Below, piece after piece: positions 12,559 to 22,470 of a stretch of DNA of 64,000 nucleotides. The notes under the pieces are model-generated. The model worked only from the letters and a program-made list of their open reading frames with translations, was not told where the DNA came from and ran no database searches. This DNA comes from Cyclospora cayetanensis (taxonomy: Eukaryota; Apicomplexa; Conoidasida; Eucoccidiorida; Eimeriidae), in the NCBI RefSeq assembly GCF_002999335.1, contig NW_020312052.1, positions 62,001 to 126,000 on the forward strand, read 5' to 3'. A program made the position numbers and the translations under genes. How positions within the stretch are numbered: position 1 is the stretch's first letter; each line of letters opens with the position of its first letter.

Positions 12559-13920
12559 ATATAAATATACATATAATATATACATGTATATACATACATA
12601 CTCCCCTAAAGAAAACGCCATTTGCGAACTATTGGCCAATCGGGCAGTAGCTCGTGCCTATATTTTTTTGCCTTACAGATCTCAGATCGCTGTAACTCAC
12701 TCTGCAATAATAAGCTTCTTCACGCGCCCACGAGCCGCGGGAGCAGTCTTCTCACGAGGTCTCTCTCCTGAAGGATTGGAGGTAGAATAGACTTCTCCAG
12801 AACCCCAATAAATGTCCACCGCAGCCATAGAGGCGTATGTGATGGATGCTTCAGAATGAAGTGCACTGCAGCACTGCGAGGCCCTGTAATCAGACTCTCC
12901 CTGCTGCTGGTACTGCTGCTGCTGCTGCTGCTGCTGCTGTCGCTGAAGGCGGTCGCACTGGCGACGACAGCGCGAGTCGACGATGAGCACAGATAGCGAA
13001 GGGTGTTGCCTGCGGAGTTCTCGAAGTGTCGATGAGGGGGTATGCCCCCCAAGAGCACCAAACGTTGTAATATACAGGACCTTCTGAGGTGACCCTAACA
13101 AGGGGCCCCCAGTTTCGACAGTCCTCGGCCTAGCTGCCTCAGGCGGCTCGCCAGAGGCAGACGCATGCAAAGCAGAGTAGCTGGGTGCTGCTGCCGCTGC
13201 TGCTGCTGTTGCTGCTGCTGCATTCGGTGTTCCTTCCTCCGGATGCGGCAGCAGAATGGCGGAGGGGGCCTCTTCCGCGCACAACAGAGGCTTCAGAGTC
13301 AGACACGGGGCCCATTCCTTTGCGAGATGAATCCACCGCCTCATCTGCAACAAATCGGCAGCTCTGCTGCTGGAGTCGCTGCCGCTGCTGGACTCGCAGC
13401 AGCGGCCTCCAGACACGACTACAAGCGAAGGAGCCGTGAAAGCTCCCAACTGATACCCTAGAGACAGCATCATGAGTGCCTGAGTCGTTCGCCCCTGCAG
13501 CGTCAAGAAAGACATACTCGTTGCATGCGTGCAACAACACGGCAAACGCCAAGCTGGAGTACCAGCGAGGACTGCTGCAGGCGCAACTGGGGGAGACACG
13601 GGGCGGTAAGAGCCAGACTTGGCACGTAAAAACACGTTTCCACCAGCAGCCATTTAGTGGGGGAGAAGGGACTTGCCATGCCTCCATCGTCGTTAAGAAG
13701 GGCCCCCCCTACTGCTTCGCGAGACGTCGAGGGCTGCAGTGCCGCGCAGAGCCATCGGACGCCTAAGAAGGCACCCACAAGAAAAGATAATGAAACACAC
13801 ACAGACATACACACATGCTACAAATATATATATATATATAGAGAGAGATATATACATTCATGCAAACATGCCCATACACGCGCACATAGACACATAGATA
13901 CACACACATGTACATACACA

Positions 13921-13970
<50 letters not shown>

Positions 13971-14987
13971 TTCGCACGAACATGCACCCATACATACTGA
14001 TACCTCCACGATATCATGAAGACAGAGGTAGCGACAGACATTGAGATGGAAAGAGGGTGAAAAGGAGACAAACAATTTCCATCCTACGTGCACCACCCCA
14101 CAGCCGGGGTCGTGAAGAAGCAGTCCTCCCCACGAAATTCGCATTGTCGCTCTTTCCCTCCCTCTTCTATCCCTTTCCCACTGCATTCCTCCCCTCCCGT
14201 AGGAGATGCCCAATGTTGGAAGGGATTTTTTCTACGCCTCGAAAGAGTGCAGGAAACGCTACGAAGGACGGCCTTCTATATCTAAGAAGAGGGACTTCCA
14301 ATGCGTGTGCACTGGAGTCTCACCTGCAATCTGGAAGTTGTGACGCTGCATTTGGAATAGACGGCGGATGGTGAACTGCGAAACCTCGGGAATGGACAGG
14401 CGTGGGAAAGCGCAGCAGCACCAACTGCTGTAGCCTGCTTTTGCTGATGCTTCAAGGTCCCCAGGCCTTAGACACCCCCCAGAGCCTTCCGTAGAATTCT
14501 TCTCCCTTTCGCCCTTGCAGTTCTGGCCGTCGTTGTGGCATGTGTCTGTCGCTGCTGATGGAGTGCCTCCTGCCGTAGAAGCACCCACGGCAACGGATCG
14601 CGACGCCGCTGCGTGCAAGTCGCCGAAGTCTGAAGGTGTCTTTTTCTCTCCATAAACACCTCCAACGGGGTCTCCAAAGGGCCCTCTTATTCGGGGAGGC
14701 CCCTGTCCCACATTAAAGAGAGAAACTTCGTGTAGGTGAGCGTCGCTGGGGGCAAGCTCCGCCCTGATAGATTTCCCAAGTTTCCAGGAAGCCTGGAGAA
14801 CCGACATCTTGAGGGCCTGAACCCCGAGATCCCCCGATTCATCTTCTCCTGCAGGGGGGAGCGACCCCCCCTTCATCCGCATTTGTGTTGTTGGAGCACC
14901 ACTGTCACCTCGCAGGAGTCGGGTGCTCATAGTTGTGGAGCTGCGTAGGTACTGAGGCTCCTCAGCGCTCAGGATGCGCGTTGACAT
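10328..14987 (-). CDS. SNF2/RAD5-family helicase-like protein, apparent pseudo-ATPase
   Basis: Read on the minus strand. Exon 1 is 14987-14324 and exon 2 is 13762-13677; these join as FQIAGVRWL, the conserved motif before Walker A. Exon 3 starts at 13494 through a GC-AG intron and completes NDDGGM|GRTTQAL. This aligns with ADEMGLGKTxQ, but Arg replaces the catalytic Lys. Motif Ia (APSLVVVSG) and a WIHLAKEWAP segment follow. At the expected DEAH box the sequence is LSVLIVDSRCRRQ. A 15-residue exon at 12468-12424 ending in TLGE may be the GTPxxNxLxE motif. Exon 5 (about 12325-11738) has ALRFLLPHLL, LRRSRASVLIRELPP and AMRLTCIHPALV, typical of the SNF2 linker. Later exons (11627-11422, about 11328-10885, about 10693-10328) give only a vague helicase-C resemblance. 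The phase between the 12468 exon and exon 5 does not close, and the 3' end is uncertain. Long polyA/polyQ runs are present. Confidence 0.6.
12479..12600. repeat. TA-rich microsatellite in a SNF2-like gene intron
   Basis: Long run of alternating T and A with interspersed TACATG units, lying between the exon that ends near 12700 and the small exon at 12468-12424. It is intronic in the proposed gene model. Confidence 0.9.
12909..12943. repeat. CTG/CAG run encoding polyglutamine in the SNF2-like protein
   Basis: CTG repeats on the plus strand, read as CAG on the coding minus strand, give a Gln run just after the degenerate DEAH position. A related CTG tract encoding polyalanine lies at about 13187-13220. 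Homopolymeric amino-acid runs of this kind are a recognised trait of Eimeria coding sequence. Confidence 0.85.
13822..13968. repeat. TA and CA microsatellites in intron 1 of the SNF2-like gene
   Basis: Two alternating TA runs (about 13823-13855 and 13923-13968) separated by a stretch rich in ACAC and CATA units. All lie between exon 1 (ends 14324) and exon 2 (starts 13762) on the minus strand. Open frames here that encode Tyr-Ile runs are artefacts of this repeat. Confidence 0.9.
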
Positions 14988-15795
14988 CTCAGGGGTCCCC
15001 TAAGCAAGTGAAATGGGTGGATTGTGTCGAGACACAAACTGTCGCTGCCGGACTCCTGCACCGGGAGTGGAAGAGGCTCCTCATCCCCCAATGATAAGCT
15101 CTTAGTGCGAGCTTTGCACTAGGAATCAGGTTTGTCGCTGCTGAAAGGAGGACGATGCGCTCAGTCAGGTCGACCGCCTTTCATTTTACGACGCAGCCGG
15201 CAACCCCCAGAGTCTCAGGCCATGCGATTCCCATGAAAAATTAGTCTTTTATTGTATTTAGATCTTACTGGCATGCATTTTTTACGGGTTCCTCCCTCCG
15301 AGGGGGCCCCCTCGCCCCGGTTCGTTTCCCTTCACCACCACCCCCACCACCGACTACCACCCATCCGGGAAACCGGGGGCCCCGTAGGCTCCCCAACTAA
15401 GGACCATTTGCGTCCACACACGGTGGAATTCCAGCCTCGAAGCTCTACCATAGCTTCACAAAATTACGCTTTGTCTATGTGTTGCGCCACTAGACGAGGC
15501 AAAAGACACCGCGGCGACCTAGCGGCGTGCCTGCTCATACCCAAGCACTCATCTTTGCCGTCCACAGAAGAAGATTCTCTATGTATTTAAGGCTCTGTAG
15601 AGCACTGCTTCCGGGATACGTTGCTGAAGAGTGTTGTGCGTTCTATCACAAGTTTCCTATTACCACTCAGCAGCTACTGCTCCAAGGCACCTTCTGTCAA
15701 GGAGCCGTGGATCAGAGGGTGGAATGGGGTTGCATGACAGCAGAAGGACGCTGCCCGTTCACTGCTAGGGTGACTTCTTCGCTGTGGTGCCCCCA
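14988..15795. other. Divergent intergenic region between SNF2-like and EME1-like genes
   Basis: The two flanking genes point away from each other, so this 0.8-kb stretch probably holds both promoters. A plus-strand open frame (15527-15892) overlaps the EME1 start in another frame and shows no domain. An upstream EME1 exon here cannot be excluded, because CAG precedes 15802 as a possible splice acceptor. Confidence 0.45.
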
Positions 15796-17427
15796 ATGCA
15801 GGCATCTCCTCAAAGGGAAAAGGCGCAACAACAGGCAGTTGCTGTATTCCTACCAACTCTGCCGCAAACCTCACCCCTCATTGGTGCACTAACTGAACAT
15901 CTCCTGAGCTCCGCCACGCCCGCAGCCGTCATTACTCCTGAATCGCTAAAACGCCAGCTGAATTCCTTAAGGGAGACCGAGGGGCCTCAGAATAGTGGCC
16001 TGTTGGAGCCCCCAGAGGGGACGGCAGCAGGAAGCCTACACCATAGAAAGAGACAGCACTGGACACCCCTACAAGAAGCCGAACTGCTCCACAGAGTCTC
16101 AGAATTACAGTCAGCTTGCCCGACAGTATGTGTGCTGGCGACTCGCCTTCCCGTTGCTTCGCTCTTTGAGCAGCTGGCTCCCAGGCGTCGTCTAGAGCCG
16201 CCTCTGGCTGGGGAAGAAGGCCTCCTCTATCCCCCCGACCCCCCACCAACCCCAGGAACAGCTCCATCTCGACTCATCCTGGTTCCCCTTTTCAGGTACG
16301 ACGACGAAGATGGAGAGGGGCTGGGCCTCGCGTGGGGTGGCGAAGGCTCTGCGGACTGCCTAAATACACCACTTGACACTGCAGAACGTCCCGCAACAGC
16401 TGCAGTTGAGTGCGCTCGGAAGGCAGCAGCAGCCTCTGCCGCTGATGCAGGTTTCTCTTGTGTATCGGGCCTGTGGGGTCAGGCTGCCCTGCAAGTAGGG
16501 GCCCTTAGGGCCCTCGAGCCTACTGCCCGAATTCTTGTAGTCTTTGTAGGCACGCGGACGGCCCTCACAGCTCCGCAGCCACCTCCTCCGGAAGAGGAGG
16601 AGGCAGAGCACAGCGCAGAAGCGCTTCGAATACTAGGTGCAGATGCTGCTGAGGCTGCACCAAGTGCGACGTGTAGGGAAAATGCAAAGCTGTCTGCTGC
16701 TGCTGCACCTGACACCGCCGATGCTGGCGCAGGGGGGAAGGGCTGCGGCAGAAAAAAAGTTACGAGCAGGAGAATGAAGAAAAGGGCGCATTCCAGAGAC
16801 CTCCTCTCTGAGCTGGACGTCTTGGTGTGCGAGCTTCTGCTGCTGTGGCAGATAGACACAGCGTATGAGCCAACAGAAGAAGCAGCAGCAGCCCTGGTGG
16901 GCCGTCTGCTCAAAAGTGCAGCAGCTAGCAAACAGCTGCGGCTTCTCCCGAAGGGAAAGCTAAGGCGTCTCGTTGCGTCTGCCAGGGAAGAGCCGCCAGC
17001 GGCAGCTTGCACTGCTGCTGCTGGGGGCACGGATGTAGTCGAATGTGCAGCGGAGAGCGTTCCTCCCGACTTCCCGAAGATGGGAACGAAGGCAGACACC
17101 GTCAAGCGCCTGTGGCAGGCCCAGCTCCTGCAGCTTCCTGGGGTGTCTGAGGAGGTGGCGTGTGCCGTCTCTGCAGCCTTCCCCGTTCCTGCTCTTTTAT
17201 TTGAGCGTGCAGCGGCAGAAGCCGCAGCTACTAAGGAAGCACCTTCCGACTCGAGCCGACGAAAACGGAGAACTCACACCGACTCTGGCGCGCCTACTCT
17301 TCTACAAGCTGAGCTAGCAGCAATCACAGTGCCAGGCCGCTGTGGGGAGAGACGCGTGGGAGACGCCCTTGCACGGCGAATTCTAAAGGTGTTCGCCTTG
17401 GAGACAGACCCGGAAGCACCTGTTTGA
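15796..17427 (+). CDS. EME1: EME1/MMS4-like crossover junction endonuclease subunit
   Basis: 543 codons from the first ATG (15796) with no intron needed. The C-terminal 120 residues match the EME1 helix-hairpin-helix region. VKRLWQAQLLQLPGVSEEVA corresponds to the segment that in animal EME1 has WRRQIQQLN followed by a VS motif, and FPVPALLFERA follows. Near the end GERRVGDALARRILKVF is the characteristic RR-x-G-x-x-L-x-RRI motif. Upstream, ELDVLVCELLLLWQIDTAYE fits the end of the ERCC4-like nuclease fold, and ARILVVFVGTR is a hydrophobic strand of it. EME1 is the non-catalytic partner of MUS81; the pair cuts branched DNA in replication and meiosis. The ERCC4-like part is inflated by Ala/Glu-rich and basic inserts. 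MUS81 itself is not in the window. A MUS81 identity is less likely because no ERK-type active-site motif is visible. Confidence 0.75.
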   Translation: MQASPQREKAQQQAVAVFLPTLPQTSPLIGALTEHLLSSATPAAVITPESLKRQLNSLRETEGPQNSGLLEPPEGTAAGSLHHRKRQHWTPLQEAELLHRVSELQSACPTVCVLATRLPVASLFEQLAPRRRLEPPLAGEEGLLYPPDPPPTPGTAPSRLILVPLFRYDDEDGEGLGLAWGGEGSADCLNTPLDTAERPATAAVECARKAAAASAADAGFSCVSGLWGQAALQVGALRALEPTARILVVFVGTRTALTAPQPPPPEEEEAEHSAEALRILGADAAEAAPSATCRENAKLSAAAAPDTADAGAGGKGCGRKKVTSRRMKKRAHSRDLLSELDVLVCELLLLWQIDTAYEPTEEAAAALVGRLLKSAAASKQLRLLPKGKLRRLVASAREEPPAAACTAAAGGTDVVECAAESVPPDFPKMGTKADTVKRLWQAQLLQLPGVSEEVACAVSAAFPVPALLFERAAAEAAATKEAPSDSSRRKRRTHTDSGAPTLLQAELAAITVPGRCGERRVGDALARRILKVFALETDPEAPV

Positions 17428-18215
17428 TGCAATGCTCTACAAAGCAGCGCCACCATCAAACTCTTTCTTAAAATACCGCGCTTTACCGTAGAAGGCATGG
17501 GTGTACCAGTCAGGGGGAGCACTGTGAATAATGTGGAGCATAAGGAGAGCTACTCGCACTTCTAAAGGGAGAGGAGCTGTACTTTATAGCAGCAACAACC
17601 AGTAACAGTGCGTAAGCAAGAAAGTTAAAAATAGCAATGTCACGCTTTAAGCTGTTTTACGCTCAGAATAATTAGACGAACAACGTTACGCGTTACAAAA
17701 GGGCAATACGCTTTCGCGAGGTGCTACCGGGACTTTGGAAAACAAAACTACACGCCCACAGCACCTTGTACGGGAAAATTGTCCGTTCACCCATAAGCAT
17801 ACAGGAATCGAAGGCCGCTTCAAAGGCCCACGAATGTGCAGGGGGCCGTGGCAGCAGTTAAAAAACGCACACAGATTCATGAGCAGCACAGAAGTGACAA
17901 CCCGCCACTTCGTCACATGCAAAGCGACTCATCAAGGAGCTTACAGGAATATTAATTAAAACAGTCGGGAGTGCAATTTTGCATGATGCACGGACATATT
18001 TCACAAACACCCCGAGCCACTTCGCCCTGAGGTGATTGTCGAGAGCCAAGTGTGAAGCTTGAGGGATATACAATGACAGTTAGGTGACGCCAGCTGCCCC
18101 CCCTTGTTGCGCAGTCTTCAATGACTTCCTTTCGCTTATAGTAAACAAAGCAGTTAGAGCAATGCTCCGTCGAAAGCTGCCAATACTTCTGACACACTCA
18201 CAGGTGGAACATAGT
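17428..18215. other. Intergenic region between convergent genes
   Basis: Lies between the 3' ends of the EME1-like gene (+) and the small secreted-protein gene (-). Contains no domain-bearing open frame and is AT-richer than the genes on either side. Probably the two 3' UTRs. Confidence 0.5.
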
Positions 18216-18746
18216 TCAAGCAATTTCCGCTGCTTGTACCTGTTCATTCTTGTGGAGCGCCGCGTGTAGTGCTTTCCACTTAGCCTCAAGGGCCTGCACG
18301 AAGGCTATCCAGGCCATGGCTGTGGCTTCTCTTGTATTGTCGAGGCCAGTGCTGACAGAGCTCCCGACGCCACGCAGTGAAGTAGACATTCGCGCCGCTA
18401 GCTCGGTTGCACGTTCGTGGAGGGCTTCAGCTGTGTGCTCTGCCGCTTCTCTTATTTTTTCGAGCTCAGCTTTCACAGTCGATGTCATAGAAAGCCGGCC
18501 ACTGGATAAAGCAGCAACCTCAGATTCCTCGCCAAGGCCAGGAGCTGCAGTAACAGTGGCTTCACTGGAAGGCGAGACTTGAGAACTCTCACTGGCAGGC
18601 GGGTCTTGAGAACTCTCACTGGGAAGCAAGACTTTAGAGATCTCATTGGAAGGAGAAGCTTCAGATTGCTGATCGGAGGGCAGAGCGTAAACGGCGACAG
18701 AGAAGCCTGCAAAAAGCAGCGGGATGAGCTTGGCAAGGCTTGGCAT
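18216..18746 (-). CDS. Small predicted secreted protein with 9-residue tandem repeats
   Basis: 176 codons in one open frame. Residues 1-22 form a clear signal peptide: a short basic start, then IPLLFAGFSVAVYA, with likely cleavage before LPSD. Next comes a Ser/Pro/Glu-rich segment made of four 9-residue units such as SSQDPPASE and SSQVSPSSE. The C-terminal half (about residues 88-176) is predicted to be mostly helical and amphipathic, with heptad-like spacing in TVKAELEKIREAAEHTAEAL. No transmembrane segment follows the signal peptide. I do not recognise the family. Secreted apicomplexan proteins of this size may travel to micronemes, dense granules, the oocyst wall or the vacuole, but nothing in the sequence decides between these. 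A GT donor-like site near the 3' end means a further downstream exon is possible. Confidence 0.65.
   Translation of the reverse strand: MPSLAKLIPLLFAGFSVAVYALPSDQQSEASPSNEISKVLLPSESSQDPPASESSQVSPSSEATVTAAPGLGEESEVAALSSGRLSMTSTVKAELEKIREAAEHTAEALHERATELAARMSTSLRGVGSSVSTGLDNTREATAMAWIAFVQALEAKWKALHAALHKNEQVQAAEIA
18563..18670. repeat. Four 27-bp tandem repeats inside the secreted-protein gene
   Basis: Four consecutive 27-base units begin CACTGG, CACTGG, CACTGG and CATTGG on the plus strand. The second and third junctions keep the reading frame, giving 9-residue units on the minus strand. The units are diverged from one another (about 65-85% identical by eye), so this is an aged array. Confidence 0.85.
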
Positions 18747-20799
18747 TTTCGACGCGGGGAAAGTAAACTGCTGCGGTAGGATCGACGAAGCTCACCTAAT
18801 CGCAGAATAGAAGAAAGCACACGCAGCAAGTGTATAGGGATGAGGATTCTTACGTAAATTGTGCACACACTAGCACATATCTTTTACATCATTTGGAAAT
18901 CAGTTCCCCCACGGTCAGTCGGCTGCAGAAGAGGGTTCCCTAAGTGACACCAGTAGAACACATCATACTAAGTAAGTCGGTAAAGTATGTTACAACGAAA
19001 GCAAATTCGGGTCTGTTGGTAGGAATGGGGGTGTTAATTTAGAGGAAATGAGGAAGCAGTGAGGAAGGGAGACGACCAAGCAAGGCCCGCAAAGAAGGTA
19101 GCCCGACAATCTTTTATCCTGTTGCTACTAGACGTACGCAAGAAAGGCAACGAGAGAAGCTAAACAGGTTGTAAAATTATGAGGCGATCAACGAGAGAAG
19201 CACGCGGCTAATGCATCAACTTTCGAGATGGAAAGCAACGTGCGGGGCAGAGGTGCCCCTTCGCACAGTGCCAAGCAGTCGCCTGGAGGCTGGCTGCCAC
19301 CTGGTGAAGTAGTCTTATGATATCTTCTTCGATAACAGCGTGAAATCGGCGTTAAAGTGGGGAAGTATGTGAAATGATGTCTGTTCGCCTCACAGTGATA
19401 CATCCGTATGCCATAAATTTGCACTAGTGCAGCTCAATGATCATTGTACCAAAACGCGGTGGTCAGGGTCCCTCCGGGATACCACAAGGCGAAAGAAAGT
19501 TTTCTGCTAACTCCAAAAGCCTAATAATATGCTTTCCTTTGATTTTTAGAGCAGGAAGATTAGCGACACGGCTCCAACTCAACTGAAATGCCTGCTGCCT
19601 AGCAAGGCTAGCGGTCTACAAGGAGACCACCTCGGGAGGATTCCCACCACCTTCCCTGCTAAGACAAGATCTGCAGGCCTTCAAGAGCAACATATCATTA
19701 ATAACTAGACCAAAATGTTAATTCATCACACTTTCATCCTCTCTAAATTAGTTCTTAACCTGTGTCGAAGCTCCTAGCAAGAAAATCGCACTTCGAGCGC
19801 CAAACGTCTTGCGCAGCGGATACGCCCCCACATAGCTTAAATGGAGCTGCTTATGTTTGGTGCAGTTGCTAAGTGCCCTTGTAAAACTTGCACTCCACGT
19901 TCTCTCTGGGGTTTGCTTACTTCCACCTGTGTCTTCGGGTATTGCGACAGCTCCATACTTCGCCTGCAGCGGGCCAAGCTCCACTGCGGCAATTAGTAGT
20001 GTAGTAGGTATGTTCAATGTTTAGCTATCGATTAGCCATATGGCTTAAGTTTTTGCTCAAGCCATCTTCGTTACAAACTAAGGATGGATTCAAATCATAA
20101 AGGGCTGTGTAGGATCGAGCTCCTGCTGACAGCTTTGCGACTACGCACAAGCAGTGACCGTATCGGAAGGTGCGGTTACTTTCAACCTCGATATGCCTCG
20201 TGACGGGGTTCCAAAGCCCAGTAAAGCTGTAGCAAGACCGTTAAGCTGCACATATTGTACTGATTCCTAAAGCTTATAATTGTGAATGCTTGTCCAACGC
20301 CGGCGCTCACCATTCTGACCCGGGAGCAACAATACACGACCAGCCTGATTATGGAACGTTTAAGTACCTTGCACAGTTAATCGGTATATTCTTTCGGTGT
20401 GTCACTTGCATGTCTGATATTTTTGAGGTGATGTCTGGCTGCGCTACAGCTCAACACTTTCTTGTATGGTCAAATACTTCCCAGAAGCACTCCCGTCTTC
20501 CCCTGCCTGCGCCCCTTACAGTTCCCGACATGCGAAAAAGGACCGCTTGTATGCGCGTAGCTGCATCCTCTAAGTACTCTGAGCATTCACAGCTAGTTGC
20601 ACATAATAACGACTTGTGCGACTGGTTTGTATTGTCCTTCAATTTATTGTTGCGTAGTACAATAGTTGAGAATTACCGACCGGGTTGTATGTTCGTCGAA
20701 TTTAGTACTGCAAAGTACGGTCACCTAGACACAAGAATACACAATGTGGTGATTGCATGCACGAGATGCTAAATGTAGTGAGCCGTCAGTAATCCCAGC

Positions 20800-21752
20800 G
20801 TTCAGAGGCTAAAGCCACGCGTAGGCTGGCTATCCCTCTCCCGTCAGGTCCGGAATTCTTAGGGACGCACGCTGGGAATAGCGAGACTTTTTAAAACCGC
20901 TGAATAACTTTCTGTTGAGCTTGAAGTGGGTCTGAAGTAAGTATCTCCCTGCGGAGACCGCTGATGCTGCGTAATAGCTGGTAACACCGCGTGTCTCGAT
21001 GCAGCTGTTGCCCGCTCATTCACTGGTTGTGGGGGAGGTTCGGTATGAGAATTCCCCACAGCATTTGTCCAGTTTCAACATGTGCTTTTAATTATTTCAT
21101 AGTTTGAGTCATTTGTCACCAGCCTGTAGCAGACCCCGCTGGTGAGGTAAGCGCATGGTAGTACAATGCCAAAGCATGGCATTCCACGCGCATCTTCCTA
21201 CTACTTAATGGCACCATCTGTAAACATGAACTCATCATCTTTGTTTTCTTGCCAAGTTCCTTTCAAGCTTTGCCCTTTACGCATTTTTTTGTGCTCTCGA
21301 CTAGCTCTTGGGGATGGCTGCAGTGTCTGTGGTCAAATACTGGTAGAGAATGACAGTTCACAGAAGTTTTTTCTCAAGCGTATGCAATAGAGATGCTAAA
21401 TGCTTTATTTTATCCTTTTGTAATTGGCAGAGCATTTGACTTTGTGCTACGCGCTTTTTGAGATCCCATATATGCGTGAACGCAGCAGCTCCAAAGTTAG
21501 CTAATTCGCGTGATTTGTCAGCTGACCGAAACCTCATGGATACGTCCATGAGATCATGTTGAGCAAATAACTATGACGGGCGTAAGGGTGGACAAACAGT
21601 CGAAGCCGGTGGCAGTTGTACGGCATTTTGCACCCTTAGATGAAAGGAAACGAGTGCTTCTTGCGAAGCGTTCATTGAAAGGGAAAACAATTTTACAGTG
21701 GCCTTAATTATGTAGGGCGAACCAGATGCTACACTTCGAAATTCTCCGCAAG
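20800..21752. repeat. Diverged flank of dispersed repeat, copy A
   Basis: Patches such as the stretch around GGTAACACCGCG (20980) and CGGGCGTAAGGGTGGACAAA (21578) match, with many substitutions and indels, patches at 36.15 kb and 36.47 kb in the same order and orientation. Identity by eye is much lower than in the adjoining 21753-22470 block. Confidence 0.6.
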
Positions 21753-22470
21753 CCCTGACGCATCGATTTATGCCGAAACCAGCTAAACAAGCTTTGGAAG
21801 ATTTGTAAACACTCCAACAAGGGAGTCCATTAATACGTGGGTATTCGAGATACGTAAAACATTGGCCACAAAACCCACAACGCAGACCAGCAGCTGCTTT
21901 ACTAGTGTTTACCTCAGGTCAAACCGAAGGCACTTCGGGAGGTCGCAAGATGGGTAGCGACTAAGCAAATAAGCAACTAACCGGTGAGGCTATCGCAGAT
22001 GAAGGACTGAGCTTTCTGGAGCGAATGAGCACAGCTTCTTAGTTTTGGGGTGCGCGGGGAGAGACTCATTGGAGTCAGAACCTACGGACGTTCGGGCTGT
22101 GACGAAAGGCCCAGTCTCCGGTCCAAGGCGGAGGAGCAAGGAATGTGAGAGGGGACCCGTGCTCCCAAGTAGTCCTGTAGAGCCTTTCAACAATGTGCCT
22201 GCTTTTATGGGAGACTGGTTTATATAAACCGGAACTGCAAGTGCATGCAGCAAGCAGAGACCTTGAACAACGAGACTGAACTCAGCGGGAGCAGGCGGCA
22301 TTGCGAGAAAAGAAGGCAGGTCATGGAAGCGGCAAGCCTGCACGCGGGCTACAACTTAGAGAAGGGATCTCCAGAAGATGGGACTGCCTCTGGGGATTCA
22401 CTAGGTCAGTTATGCGCAGATAAAGGTTTACATTAGTAATTCAAAATAGCTAGCGTTTCTTTACATTGGA
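21753..22470. repeat. Near-identical direct repeat, copy A
   Basis: Matches 36673-37389 at a constant offset of 14,920 bases, with a 1-base indel near the right end. Only scattered substitutions are seen over about 718 bases. On the minus strand both copies carry a 117-codon open frame (21990-22343 here) that differs at only a couple of residues and has a hydrophobic segment FSLVVQGLCLLHALAVPVYI. Whether it is translated is unknown. No terminal inverted repeats, LTRs or target-site duplications were recognised. Confidence 0.9.

Noticed and set aside
13763..14213. Open frames encoding Tyr-Ile-rich runs on both strands
   Set aside because: They are translations of TA/CA microsatellites in intron 1 of the SNF2-like gene.
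20290..20772. 160-codon plus-strand open frame
   Set aside because: No domain, no splice context, non-coding-like composition and location in a gene-poor repeat-bearing block.
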